From NCBI GenBank assembly GCA_034430895.1, contig DAOUDW010000109.1, positions 124,001 through 188,000 on the forward strand: DNA of 64,000 nt, in the 5' to 3' direction. A program made the position numbers and the translations under genes. Source of the stretch: WVZH01 sp034430895 (GTDB lineage: Bacteria; Chloroflexota; Anaerolineae; Anaerolineales; E44-bin32). How positions within the stretch are numbered: position 1 is the first letter of the stretch; the number at the start of each line of letters is the position of its first letter. This document shows positions 8,291-16,217 of the stretch, piece after piece. A model generated the notes under the pieces. The model saw only the letters and a list, made by a program, of their open reading frames with translations. It did not search any database and had not been told where the DNA came from.

Positions 8291-10483
8291 CTATTTGCAA
8301 AGCTTGTTGATTTCATCCAGCTCGAACCAGCGCATTTCCATGGGGGCCAGCGCAAGCCGTGTCGTTTTGCCATCTCCGTTAAACACCGTCGTCTCCTGTT
8401 TCTCGTCGGTGTTGTTGATGACGACAAATTGCTTCACCTCTGGGTAATACGCACAATCGGTGTTTGGGCTGCTGCTGAACCACTTCGTAGTTTCCGCTTC
8501 CATATGCCCCGCCCAGAGTATTGCACGCAAGAACAAGCGTGTGTTCTCCCCGTTGTGTTTGTAATCGGCCATGTATACCGCGCGACCATTGCCGAATATG
8601 TTGGTTGACAGAAGTACGTCATCCGGTGTTCCAGCCAACAAATCAGCTGATTCGGCACTCAGGTATACATCGGATTCCGTCACACCAAGATCGAGTTCGC
8701 TACGTAGATCCGCCATGATGTAATGACCTTCGGTCAAATCTGGTCGAAGGGTTTTACTCCAGCAAAGCGTGTTCCCGATTTCCTTTTGGACACCAAGAAC
8801 ATCGGCAAGTTGGAAGAAACGACCTTGATACTCACAGGCAGTGGGTTCTTCGACGCCGATAAAACCTCCGCCGCTGTAAACCCACTCGCGTATCTTCACC
8901 ACCATTTCTTCATCGATCCAGTTCTCCCCCCCACTCCAGGCGCTGTTGGCGACACCCCAGTTGATGATCACACCAATATCATCGTCAATCCCGTGCTTGC
9001 GGATATCATCGAAGCTGATGAATTCAACCTCAGCCTGCAATCCGCTCAAACATTCAGGGATGTGCCCTTCCGGCCAATTGTCGTTGTGCATCCACGCCCG
9101 CGACCATCCCCAGACATCCAATAAAGCGACCTTCTTACCCACACTATGGGGCTTTGATTTCTTCGTCCTGGCCAATAGCGTGCGGAACTCATTGGCAAGT
9201 TTTTCGACGTAATCAAGAAAATCCGGGTATTTGATAGCCAATTCCAGATATCCCCCGAAGCCAATACGGTCGATGCAACGACGCAACAACGCCCGGCGAA
9301 TGCCCTTCCACCACTTCTTGCACTCCTTTACCGGGTCGCCATCATCGATGAATACAGGCTCATCCTGGAGGTTAACAGGAAAGAAATAAGGATACAGACG
9401 CACTTCTTTAAACGAATCGCCGGGCACGTCGGAGATTCGGCGCAACTCCACACCGCTCAAGCAGGGACCTGCGATGCCGTCAAATCCGATCTCTTCGAAT
9501 CCATCGCGATAAGGTTCCGTTCCGATCCAATGATCGCAAAAGAAGAACAGCGCCTTCTTTCCTGATGCGTGGACCAAATCCACGCACTGCTTCGCATAGC
9601 TGCGCACAAATTTCTGCACGAGATCGATCCAGTCCAAGTATTCCTTTTTCGGGATGCGATAGGCGGCGTTGTAGTATCCCATATCCACGATGTCTTCACT
9701 GCGCAGGCGATAACCGAACTCCTTCTGAAATTCGTCCATTGCCAAAGCGCTCATGGGATCCAGGTAACCGCACCAATCGAGAAAAACGTTCTCACGGTCT
9801 TCATTCTTGATCAAGGGAAACTGATAGAACAAAGAAGTAAAACGAACCACATCTGTGTTGGGGTGGTTTTCGAGCCACTCACCCAAGAATGCCAGCAAAT
9901 GCTCCCTGGTTTCCGGCAAGCGAGGATCGACGCCCATCTGGTGTTCACCACTCCAGTTGTTGGTGATGTAGTTGTACATGGAAGTGGTTTCCCAAATCTG
10001 ATAAACGAGGAAATTCACCGTGTAGACATGCCACCGAACCGGACGATCGATAACCACTTCCTGCGTCGCTTCTCGATAGCACCAACGCTTCGGATCGAGT
10101 ACGACACCGGTCGTTCTGTCGATCACCTCCCAATACTTCGACGGGGCGTGTTTTTCGTCAATACGAAATTGCTCGTAACTGTACCCCTTAAGAATCTTGA
10201 TCTTCAAATCCTCCTCATCGACGCAAGTTACGGGCAAGGACATCAAGAATTTTTGTTGGCATTGATCGGGATTGGCTTGCGCCCACTCCTGATCTGCACG
10301 AATCAGGCAGATTGTGGAGTAGATATCGTATCCCATGTTGAGGATCCCATCCGATAACATCGTGCCATCACTATCCCGGATCGCATCCACTCCCCATTTC
10401 GAACACAACATCTTGACCGCATCTTCCATCCCTTCCTGGGCTGGAAGTGTGAAATGACCGGTCAATTCTTCACCAGTTTTCAT
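8291..10483 (-). CDS. Galacto-N-biose/lacto-N-biose phosphorylase family protein, GH112
   Basis: A 730-aa enzyme of the GH112 family, which phosphorolyses beta-1,3-galactosyl-HexNAc (or, in some members, beta-1,4-galactosyl-L-rhamnose) to alpha-galactose 1-phosphate plus the acceptor sugar. Signs are the N-terminal 'GVDAIRDSDGT', the 'CDHWIGTEPY' motif with the general-acid Asp at residue 317 (Asp313 in the bifidobacterial enzyme), and the C-terminal amidotransferase-like and beta domains. A GTG lies seven codons upstream, but the ATG at 10483 has GGAG eight bases before it and fits the family N-terminus. No signal peptide is present, so it acts in the cytoplasm. It is the first gene of a GH112-GH42 operon. 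The choice between HexNAc and rhamnose as acceptor cannot be made by eye. Confidence 0.93.
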   Translation of the reverse strand: MKTGEELTGHFTLPAQEGMEDAVKMLCSKWGVDAIRDSDGTMLSDGILNMGYDIYSTICLIRADQEWAQANPDQCQQKFLMSLPVTCVDEEDLKIKILKGYSYEQFRIDEKHAPSKYWEVIDRTTGVVLDPKRWCYREATQEVVIDRPVRWHVYTVNFLVYQIWETTSMYNYITNNWSGEHQMGVDPRLPETREHLLAFLGEWLENHPNTDVVRFTSLFYQFPLIKNEDRENVFLDWCGYLDPMSALAMDEFQKEFGYRLRSEDIVDMGYYNAAYRIPKKEYLDWIDLVQKFVRSYAKQCVDLVHASGKKALFFFCDHWIGTEPYRDGFEEIGFDGIAGPCLSGVELRRISDVPGDSFKEVRLYPYFFPVNLQDEPVFIDDGDPVKECKKWWKGIRRALLRRCIDRIGFGGYLELAIKYPDFLDYVEKLANEFRTLLARTKKSKPHSVGKKVALLDVWGWSRAWMHNDNWPEGHIPECLSGLQAEVEFISFDDIRKHGIDDDIGVIINWGVANSAWSGGENWIDEEMVVKIREWVYSGGGFIGVEEPTACEYQGRFFQLADVLGVQKEIGNTLCWSKTLRPDLTEGHYIMADLRSELDLGVTESDVYLSAESADLLAGTPDDVLLSTNIFGNGRAVYMADYKHNGENTRLFLRAILWAGHMEAETTKWFSSSPNTDCAYYPEVKQFVVINNTDEKQETTVFNGDGKTTRLALAPMEMRWFELDEINKLCK

Positions 10484-10639
10484 GATCGATACTCCAATTA
10501 CCACCGAATTGGATTGGGTAAGATTTTATGGTGAACGACACGTTGTTTGACTGGCTGACTCGACATCCATAACCCACGGAGGAAAAACCGCGTTCCGTGG
10601 TGCATCCATGGATGATCATGTCCGAAATCGTTCCCGCGC

Positions 10640-10656
10640 ACGTGTTGACAACACGT
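10640..10656. promoter_or_regulatory. 17-bp perfect palindrome, candidate operator upstream of GH112
   Basis: ACGTGTTG-A-CAACACGT is a perfect palindrome with one central base, about 160 bp upstream of the GH112 start. Size and symmetry fit a dimeric repressor site (LacI- or GntR-like). No matching copy was noticed before the other glycosidase genes, and no LacI gene lies in the window. Confidence 0.35.
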
Positions 10657-10681
10657 TTCGAACAGGATACTACAGATTTAG

Positions 10682-11260
10682 CTATAAAAGCAACCCAAAT
10701 TCCAGGTTTTTTTTCACTGTTTTTGCGGAGGAAATGGTTGCTGTATTCGGTTTTTTCAGGTTAATGCCGCGAGGGAAATAACCGGAGAACTTATAGCTGC
10801 GTTTGCCTTCGTTCCATTTTCCCATGAACAGTGTCTCGATGCTGTCACCACCCTCACGGCCTGTCTTAAACACGGAGTAGCCCAGTTTGGTATACAAATG
10901 GATGTTGTTCTCGCTTTTCCCTCCGACGAAGAGTTCAAATCGTGTGGGGGAAAATTGCTTCTCAATCTCACACATCAACGCCGTACCGATACCACTGTTT
11001 TGCATGTCGGGGCGGACGGCCAACCTGCAGATGAAGCAGGTGCCACTTTCTTCGTACGCCCGAACCGTGCCGACGATCTCATCGTCGATTGTGGCCTTCA
11101 ATATCAGATGCGTTTTATATTCCGCTTTAAGTTCATCGATGCTTTGATGCAAAGGCGGTATATCATAGCTGCTGTAGCGCTTCGCCTCCTCCTGAAACGC
11201 TAACTTTTGTAGAGCCAAAATGGCTTCCGCATCGGAGATCCGCGCCGGTTTGATTTTCAT
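10682..11260 (-). CDS. GNAT-family N-acetyltransferase
   Basis: A 192-aa protein. The N-terminal 'RISDAEAILALQ' is the common GNAT opening. The acetyl-CoA loop reads 'AVRPDMQNSGIGTALM' (Q/RxxGxG/A), and 'YTKLGYSVFKTG' is the usual last core strand. About 35 extra residues, basic and low in complexity, follow after 'MGKWNEGKR'. Such a tail is unusual and could reflect a lost stop codon. The substrate is unknown. The gene stands alone, divergent from the propeller gene beyond a 360-bp spacer. Confidence 0.85.
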   Translation of the reverse strand: MKIKPARISDAEAILALQKLAFQEEAKRYSSYDIPPLHQSIDELKAEYKTHLILKATIDDEIVGTVRAYEESGTCFICRLAVRPDMQNSGIGTALMCEIEKQFSPTRFELFVGGKSENNIHLYTKLGYSVFKTGREGGDSIETLFMGKWNEGKRSYKFSGYFPRGINLKKPNTATISSAKTVKKNLEFGLLL

Positions 11261-11624
11261 TAAGCTTTATCCGTAAATCATGAATTCAATATTTTCGAAT
11301 GATGCCATATAATAATCCACTTCCTTTCAGGATGATTGTACCAACGAGTGATAGGATCACCGTCCTGGAATATATGGCAGAGTAACGCCCTACCATTCCG
11401 GGGAAAGAAATCAGATCACCCCTTTTCAGAGACAAAACAGAATGACTGATAGAACCACCACAATTACCTTGCGGCTGTTTTTCATATCCACATGTGGCCA
11501 TTGAATCAACAATGGCGGCTTTAAGATCCTGATGATTCGCTCATCAATCCTGTTGACTCGCTATTATCAATACTTCCGGGGCGTATTTTAATGTGATGCA
11601 AATATTGATATTTTGGAGGTTGTA
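11261..11624. other. Intergenic spacer, no gene seen
   Basis: About 360 bp between the divergent acetyltransferase and propeller genes. A 71-codon minus-strand frame here (11286-11501) lacks family features and a ribosome site. The segment must contain the plus-strand promoter for the lipoprotein gene, but I could not fix convincing -35/-10 boxes. GGAGGT at 11615-11620 is the ribosome site of the next gene. Confidence 0.6.
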
Positions 11625-12545
11625 ATGAAGACGAGTTTGTTCGGATGCATCGCCATTCTGGCTTTGCTCACCTTGTGCGCCCTATCAGCATGCAGTATGT
11701 CCTCGAAAACGGAAGCACCACCGATCGCAGCTGCGCCTACGTCCACACAGGCTCCCACCGAAGTCCCGGTCTCTTGGCAAATCGTGCATAAATTAGATCT
11801 TGATAATGACACATATTTTGCGGGTTTTCATCAAGAGAATTATGGAATCACTGTCGGATATGGTGGAGAAGTTGTTACCACCGATGACGGCGGTGATACC
11901 TGGATGGAAGCAAACAACGATTCTTGGTGCCGCTTCGGATTGGACATTGTCGACGAAAACGTCGCCTGGCACGTGGGCAACGGCGGACACGTTGGCGTAT
12001 CCGTCGATGGCGGACGGAATTGGCAGCGCGTTTCCGATCTTTCGGATTCCGGAATCAGCAAATCGATCCGCTTTCTCGATGAACAGACGGGTTGGGCAGC
12101 ATCGGAGAAAGAACTATGGGCGACCTCCGATGGAGGCCAGACCTGGGTTGATGTTCTTCTTCCGGAATCAGGGATTACGATCCTCACAATCGAATTGCTG
12201 ACCGAAGTCGACGGATTTATCTTGACGCATCCCGGCATTTTGTACGCTACGCATGATGGTGGTGCGACATGGAATTCCCTCGATTTGGGGGTGGGTGGAG
12301 ATCAAATCAGCATTCTCGCATTGCCGTCGATGCGCTTTTTCGATGCTCAAAATGGGCTCATCGTGGCTAAAATTAATGGAAAAGGAGCTATGACTTTTCG
12401 CACCGCAGACGCAGGGGAAACTTGGGAACGGAAAGACATGTTGGTTGACATTGAATCGATGAATCCGACTTTTTTTCTCTCATCGGATGGCGAGACTCTG
12501 ACCATCAAGGACAGTTCGATTATGGTTTTGCGTAACAACGAGTAA
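11625..12545 (+). CDS. Ycf48/BNR-type beta-propeller lipoprotein
   Basis: A 306-aa lipoprotein starting at the ATG after GGAGGT. The lipobox is LSAC, followed by a Pro/Thr-rich linker. At least five Asp-box/BNR motifs of the form S/T-x-D-G-G-x-T-W recur at regular spacing (TTDDGGDTW, SVDGGRNW, TSDGGQTW, THDGGATW, TADAGETW). The fold is therefore a propeller like Ycf48/HCF136. In non-photosynthetic bacteria these act as surface binding or assembly proteins of unknown target. A hairpin follows immediately after the gene, before the AraC regulator. Confidence 0.85.
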   Translation: MKTSLFGCIAILALLTLCALSACSMSSKTEAPPIAAAPTSTQAPTEVPVSWQIVHKLDLDNDTYFAGFHQENYGITVGYGGEVVTTDDGGDTWMEANNDSWCRFGLDIVDENVAWHVGNGGHVGVSVDGGRNWQRVSDLSDSGISKSIRFLDEQTGWAASEKELWATSDGGQTWVDVLLPESGITILTIELLTEVDGFILTHPGILYATHDGGATWNSLDLGVGGDQISILALPSMRFFDAQNGLIVAKINGKGAMTFRTADAGETWERKDMLVDIESMNPTFFLSSDGETLTIKDSSIMVLRNNE

Positions 12546-12582
12546 ACCATCTTCCTCTTTTCTCCGGAATACGAAAGTCTTA

Positions 12583-12612
12583 GAATAGCTCCTGAAGGAT
12601 CAGGAGCTATTC
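12583..12612 (+). promoter_or_regulatory. Hairpin after the propeller gene that also holds the AraC gene's ribosome site
   Basis: A 13-bp perfect stem (12583-12595 with 12600-12612) with a 4-nt loop. It ends four bases before the ATG of the AraC-type regulator. The only Shine-Dalgarno candidate, AGGAG at 12602-12606, lies in the right arm. The hairpin may terminate propeller transcription (only a weak T tract, TTCGTTT) and/or mask translation of the regulator. Confidence 0.6.
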
Positions 12613-12616
12613 GTTT

Positions 12617-13531
12617 ATGGAACTGGCTACCATTGGCCGTGAATTTTTTCCCGATTATAAGCTTCCACTTATTCATCATCCACAAGAGATATTCGATGCA
12701 GCTTTTAACACCGGCACACGCCTTCGATTGGTGCTCATCGAAAATGGGACCGGTGTTCTCGACCTGTCCGGACAGCAGGTTGCCTTTATTGCCCCAACAC
12801 TCTTATGTTTGAGCGACGATGAGCAGCCGGAGGTTAAGCAGCACTTAAACCTGAAAGCGCAGTCCATCTACTTTCATCCCTCCGTAATCAACGGCGCCTT
12901 TACGTTTGAAATCGTACGCGGACAAGGCCAAAGTCTTACGACGACTACGGATTTACAAGATTTGTACTACCTTCGCCCATTTGTGGATCGTACACCGGAA
13001 TACCATGGCGCCATGCGCATCGGCCCGGCATCTGCACAACGCATTGCTTCGTTGTTCAAAGCACTCGAACAGGAGCTTAGGATTCAAAGAGATGACGGCT
13101 GGCCATGCCGCAGCCGGTCGTATTTCCTGGAGTTAGTCTATCTGGTTGCGCGAATTAATTCTGGCGCACATGAAGATGAACCCGACACTCTCGCTTCATG
13201 CGATGGTGACATCACCGATGTGATTCTCTACCTGCATTCCAACTATCAGCGAAAAATCACGATTGATGAATTGACGACAACCTTCAACATCAACCGCACT
13301 ACGTTGAACGAAAAATTCCGTGATGCCACGGGCGTGCCCATCATCTCTTACCTGATCCAATTAAGGACCCAATTAGCCGCCGTGATGCTTAGAGATACGA
13401 AGCTTCCGATCAGCGAAATCCTTTACCGGGTGGGATTCAATGACCGCACCCACTTCAGCCGGACATTCCGCAAACATACGGGGTATTCACCGAGCGAATA
13501 CCGCCAGAAATTTTGCTGGATGCTGCATTGA
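12617..13531 (+). CDS. AraC-family transcriptional regulator
   Basis: A 304-aa protein with an N-terminal cupin-like sensor region (about 1-110) and a C-terminal double helix-turn-helix of the AraC/XylS type (about 200-300). The signature end is 'SEILYRVGFNDRTHFSRTFRKHTGYSPSEY' in abbreviated form: VGFNDRTHFSR followed by GYSPSEYR. It is expected to bind DNA and respond to a small molecule; the ligand is unknown. It lies next to a propeller lipoprotein rather than a sugar operon. Its ribosome site is buried in a hairpin, which suggests tight control. Confidence 0.9.
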   Translation: MELATIGREFFPDYKLPLIHHPQEIFDAAFNTGTRLRLVLIENGTGVLDLSGQQVAFIAPTLLCLSDDEQPEVKQHLNLKAQSIYFHPSVINGAFTFEIVRGQGQSLTTTTDLQDLYYLRPFVDRTPEYHGAMRIGPASAQRIASLFKALEQELRIQRDDGWPCRSRSYFLELVYLVARINSGAHEDEPDTLASCDGDITDVILYLHSNYQRKITIDELTTTFNINRTTLNEKFRDATGVPIISYLIQLRTQLAAVMLRDTKLPISEILYRVGFNDRTHFSRTFRKHTGYSPSEYRQKFCWMLH

Positions 13532-13570
13532 GAATTGTTTTCCCATTGCGGAACAATCAGAATCGTTTAA

Positions 13571-14059
13571 CTACTTATCTCCCGACCAGAACTGAATCAT
13601 CCCCTTACCAAGCGCTTCATTCGGCCTGGGAATAAAATCGAAGCGTTCGTAAAATGCTTCTTTCCCTTTCGCAGCGAACAGCCCAACAACCGCATCTTCT
13701 GTCGCTGTACGGGCGATATACGCCATGATGCGATCCATGATCGCCTTACCAATTCCCCGTCCACGATACGCCTCTATGACAATGACATCCTGGATGTAGA
13801 AAGTGATCGCCCCATCCCCGATCACACGCCCCATTCCAATCAGTTCAGCACTATCCCGAACGGTCACGTGAAAAAGGGAGTGCTCGAGGCCGTGTGCAGC
13901 AGCTTGCACGTCGGCGTACGCACCCCAGCCGACGTGGGCGCGCATGCGATTGTATTCCCCGATTGTTGGGGGTTGCTCACTGTATGAAATCATACTGGCC
14001 TTCTCCCAGGCGACAGCCATTTGAGGATAATATTTCATATCTTTCGAGGTTATTTCCAT
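13571..14059 (-). CDS. GNAT-family N-acetyltransferase
   Basis: A 162-aa protein. The acetyl-CoA loop is 'VIEAYRGRGIGKAIMDRI' (RGxGIG), preceded by 'ELIGMGRVIGDGAITFYIQDV', a core strand seen in the YjgM/phosphinothricin-type subgroup. 'FYERFDFIPRPNEALGKGM' is the closing strand. An upstream in-frame start (14092) would overlap the preceding gene; the ATG at 14059 begins 7 bp after its stop, so the two are probably co-transcribed. The substrate is unknown. Confidence 0.87.
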   Translation of the reverse strand: MEITSKDMKYYPQMAVAWEKASMISYSEQPPTIGEYNRMRAHVGWGAYADVQAAAHGLEHSLFHVTVRDSAELIGMGRVIGDGAITFYIQDVIVIEAYRGRGIGKAIMDRIMAYIARTATEDAVVGLFAAKGKEAFYERFDFIPRPNEALGKGMIQFWSGDK

Positions 14060-14066
14060 GGGAACA

Positions 14067-15641
14067 TTACTCGAGCTTGCCGATAAGGTCAATTACGACG
14101 TAATCCTCAATTTGAAAGGCCACATCGACTCGATCATCATCAAAGGTAAACGCAAGCTGAAACCCGAACCCATTTCCGGGTGTGTCCGCCTCAACGACAA
14201 ACATATTGTCCGAAGCCCATAATCCCTTGAAAGCCCACGGGGTTCCGTAGGGACCTGCCGTGACACGGCAGACATCATCCAGTCCGACCGCCCATTCCAG
14301 TGTCCCCACATCCCAACTCGACAGGTCGGGCCACGTAAACAAATACTCCGCCCGTTCCGGTTCGAGTGACCACATCATTGAGGCCTGCGATCCCTCGGTA
14401 AAACCCAGAGAAGTGGACTGCAACCCAAGCGGATTGGCCTCGAAAACGATTGTTTTACCGGAAATCTGCGCTGCGAGCGCCGGCAGAGGTGACACTGCCT
14501 GCGCCGCTTCTTGGGATTCGGCAACTTGCTGAATCTTGTCTTCGAGTCGCTCTACTGCTTCCGGATTCGGTCGGAGCGATCTATACGACTTAATCGCCGG
14601 TTCTATGTAAGTGTGCAGTAGCCCGCGTGGGGAAATATCATGCTGCCGATTCAGACTGCTGGTAAAAACAAGCACCAAATCATATTCCGGTAAAAAATCG
14701 ATAATTTGCCCCGCATGACCACGAGACTCATACAGTCCATCGCCCGGAATCCACCAATGATTACTGAATTCGTAGGCCGCAGAGAAAGCGGAGACCTGAA
14801 CTTGTATGGTAGCTTCAACCCAATCTTCCGAGATGATCTGTTCCCCAGTCCAACGTCCCTGGTTTAAATAGAGATAGCCCATCTTGGCCATATCGTGAGG
14901 CAGCATCATTAAGCCACTATATCCCAGAGCGATTCCCTGGGGATTCTCCAGCCAGACCACATCTGAAATATCAAGTGGATCAAAGAGATACGCCTGTGCG
15001 AATTCAGATGTAGTCATACCTGTTGTTTCCTGAAGGATCGCAGACAGCAGAAATGAAACCCCATCACAATACGCAAGACTCTCCCCGGGCACCCCCACCA
15101 TGGGTAGGTCGAGCATGTATTGAATCCAGTCGTCCGTTTGATTCATCTTGAGGGCTGAACCCGAGACAGTCTGACGGCTGTCTGAGCAATCCAGGCCTGC
15201 TGTCATGTTCACAAGATGTTCGAGCGTGATTGCCTCTTTGTTTGTATCCCGGTTGGCGACTGTCCGATCTGGGAAGAAACCCAATACAGATTGATCTACA
15301 CTATCAATGAAGCCTTGCTCGAGGGCTATACCGATCAGTGTACCGGTTATGCCCTTTGAGACGGCATAGATGAAGTGCTTCGTATCCACCCGGCATGGAT
15401 AAAACGTTGCATCCACAACCATGTAGCCGTTACGGAGGATCGTTATACTATCGTAGTCGTATCCCTGCTCTTTAATCGCATCGAACATATTGGCCAGGAT
15501 TTCCGAGTCCATGCCCTGTTCTTCGGGCGTGCTCGTACGCCAACCCCTCGTGGGCGAATACACCGGCTTGCTGCAAGCAACAAGACACAGCATGAGTAAT
15601 AAAAAAAATGTCCCCTGAACGATCAGGTTTTTACGATGCAT
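14067..15641 (-). CDS. Serine-hydrolase (beta-lactamase/PBP4*-like) lipoprotein lacking the catalytic serine
   Basis: A 524-aa lipoprotein (lipobox LVAC, Cys23) with a class C beta-lactamase/DD-peptidase-type domain (about 35-350) and a C-terminal beta domain. The usual SxxK motif reads A93-V-S-K96: the nucleophile position is Ala (codon GCC at 15363-15365; one base from TCC). The YxN motif reads Y191-C-D193, while the third motif is intact (H309-A-G311). All flanking family sequence is well kept ('SKGITGTLIGIAL', 'TGRW..EQIISEDWVE' type). The protein is therefore probably a non-catalytic binding version, or Ser95 substitutes out of register. It is followed 7 bp later by an acetyltransferase gene. 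Confidence 0.85.
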   Translation of the reverse strand: MHRKNLIVQGTFFLLLMLCLVACSKPVYSPTRGWRTSTPEEQGMDSEILANMFDAIKEQGYDYDSITILRNGYMVVDATFYPCRVDTKHFIYAVSKGITGTLIGIALEQGFIDSVDQSVLGFFPDRTVANRDTNKEAITLEHLVNMTAGLDCSDSRQTVSGSALKMNQTDDWIQYMLDLPMVGVPGESLAYCDGVSFLLSAILQETTGMTTSEFAQAYLFDPLDISDVVWLENPQGIALGYSGLMMLPHDMAKMGYLYLNQGRWTGEQIISEDWVEATIQVQVSAFSAAYEFSNHWWIPGDGLYESRGHAGQIIDFLPEYDLVLVFTSSLNRQHDISPRGLLHTYIEPAIKSYRSLRPNPEAVERLEDKIQQVAESQEAAQAVSPLPALAAQISGKTIVFEANPLGLQSTSLGFTEGSQASMMWSLEPERAEYLFTWPDLSSWDVGTLEWAVGLDDVCRVTAGPYGTPWAFKGLWASDNMFVVEADTPGNGFGFQLAFTFDDDRVDVAFQIEDYVVIDLIGKLE

Positions 15642-15986
15642 CTACACATTCCTCGTTTTGCCAGATGATTTCAGATCATACGGGACTTAGCTGAGCAATT
15701 TCCATCCGGCAGCTGATAATCGCCTTTGATTGACCAATTATTAGGCAGGTTATCCATCATCAGGGTCGGCATCATCATCCCCAGGTATGACTTATAGTAT
15801 GGTTTTATATATCGAAAGCTTATCGAGATTGATATCAAGGCCGATATTCAAATCACGATCCCCTTAATGGAACAACATCATTTCAAGGGATCGTTCGAGT
15901 GCCAACATGTGTGAATAAAAGACACTAACCTGTTTTGCGGATGATGACATACCCACAATTTACGCGTAAAAGACATGTGGATGGAG
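15642..15986. other. Intergenic spacer, no gene seen
   Basis: About 345 bp between the serine-hydrolase-like gene and the zinc-ribbon gene. An imperfect inverted repeat (GATCCCCTT near 15859, AAGGGATC ending near 15895) was noted but has no T tract. Nothing else could be supported. Confidence 0.5.
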
Positions 15987-16217
15987 TCACTCATCCTTGG
16001 CAATGATATCCTCGACGGTATAACGCTTGAGCATGTCCTTGTATCTGCACTTATACATCGCCATCAGGTATAAGATCTCCGTTTCCGTTCCTTCCCAATT
16101 GCACCGGCGGCAGTAGAACTGATCGCTCTCCCTATCGTAGAGCAAATCGAAATCGATGTCGCGGAACAGGCAATTGGGACAACGATAATTGATTACGCCT
16201 TTTCGACCTTGAGACAT
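15987..16217 (-). CDS. Small zinc-ribbon protein
   Basis: A 76-aa protein with two Cys pairs, CPNC (residues 13-16) and CRRC (36-39), spaced as in a zinc ribbon, followed by an acidic helical tail ending in 'YTVEDIIAKDE'. The start lies inside the 3' end of the preceding gene (25-nt overlap in another frame) with AGGAG eight bases upstream, so it is translationally linked to the deacetylase-like protein. The ribbon may bind nucleic acid or the partner protein. I do not recognise a named family. Confidence 0.75.
   Translation of the reverse strand: MSQGRKGVINYRCPNCLFRDIDFDLLYDRESDQFYCRRCNWEGTETEILYLMAMYKCRYKDMLKRYTVEDIIAKDE

Noticed and set aside
9569..10357. 262-aa plus-strand frame
   Set aside because: Antisense to GH112, which shows catalytic motifs in the expected frame.
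10645..10675. TTGACA with a TACTAC-like box 17 bp later, plus strand
   Set aside because: It overlaps the palindrome and no plus-strand gene starts after it.
11286..11501. 71-aa minus-strand frame in the 360-bp spacer
   Set aside because: No ribosome site and no recognisable composition or family.
15859..15895. Inverted repeat GATCCCCTT...AAGGGATC
   Set aside because: One mismatch, long loop, no T tract; probably chance.
15885..15910. GTTCGAGTGC, resembling a tRNA T-loop
   Set aside because: No acceptor, D-arm or anticodon stem around it.
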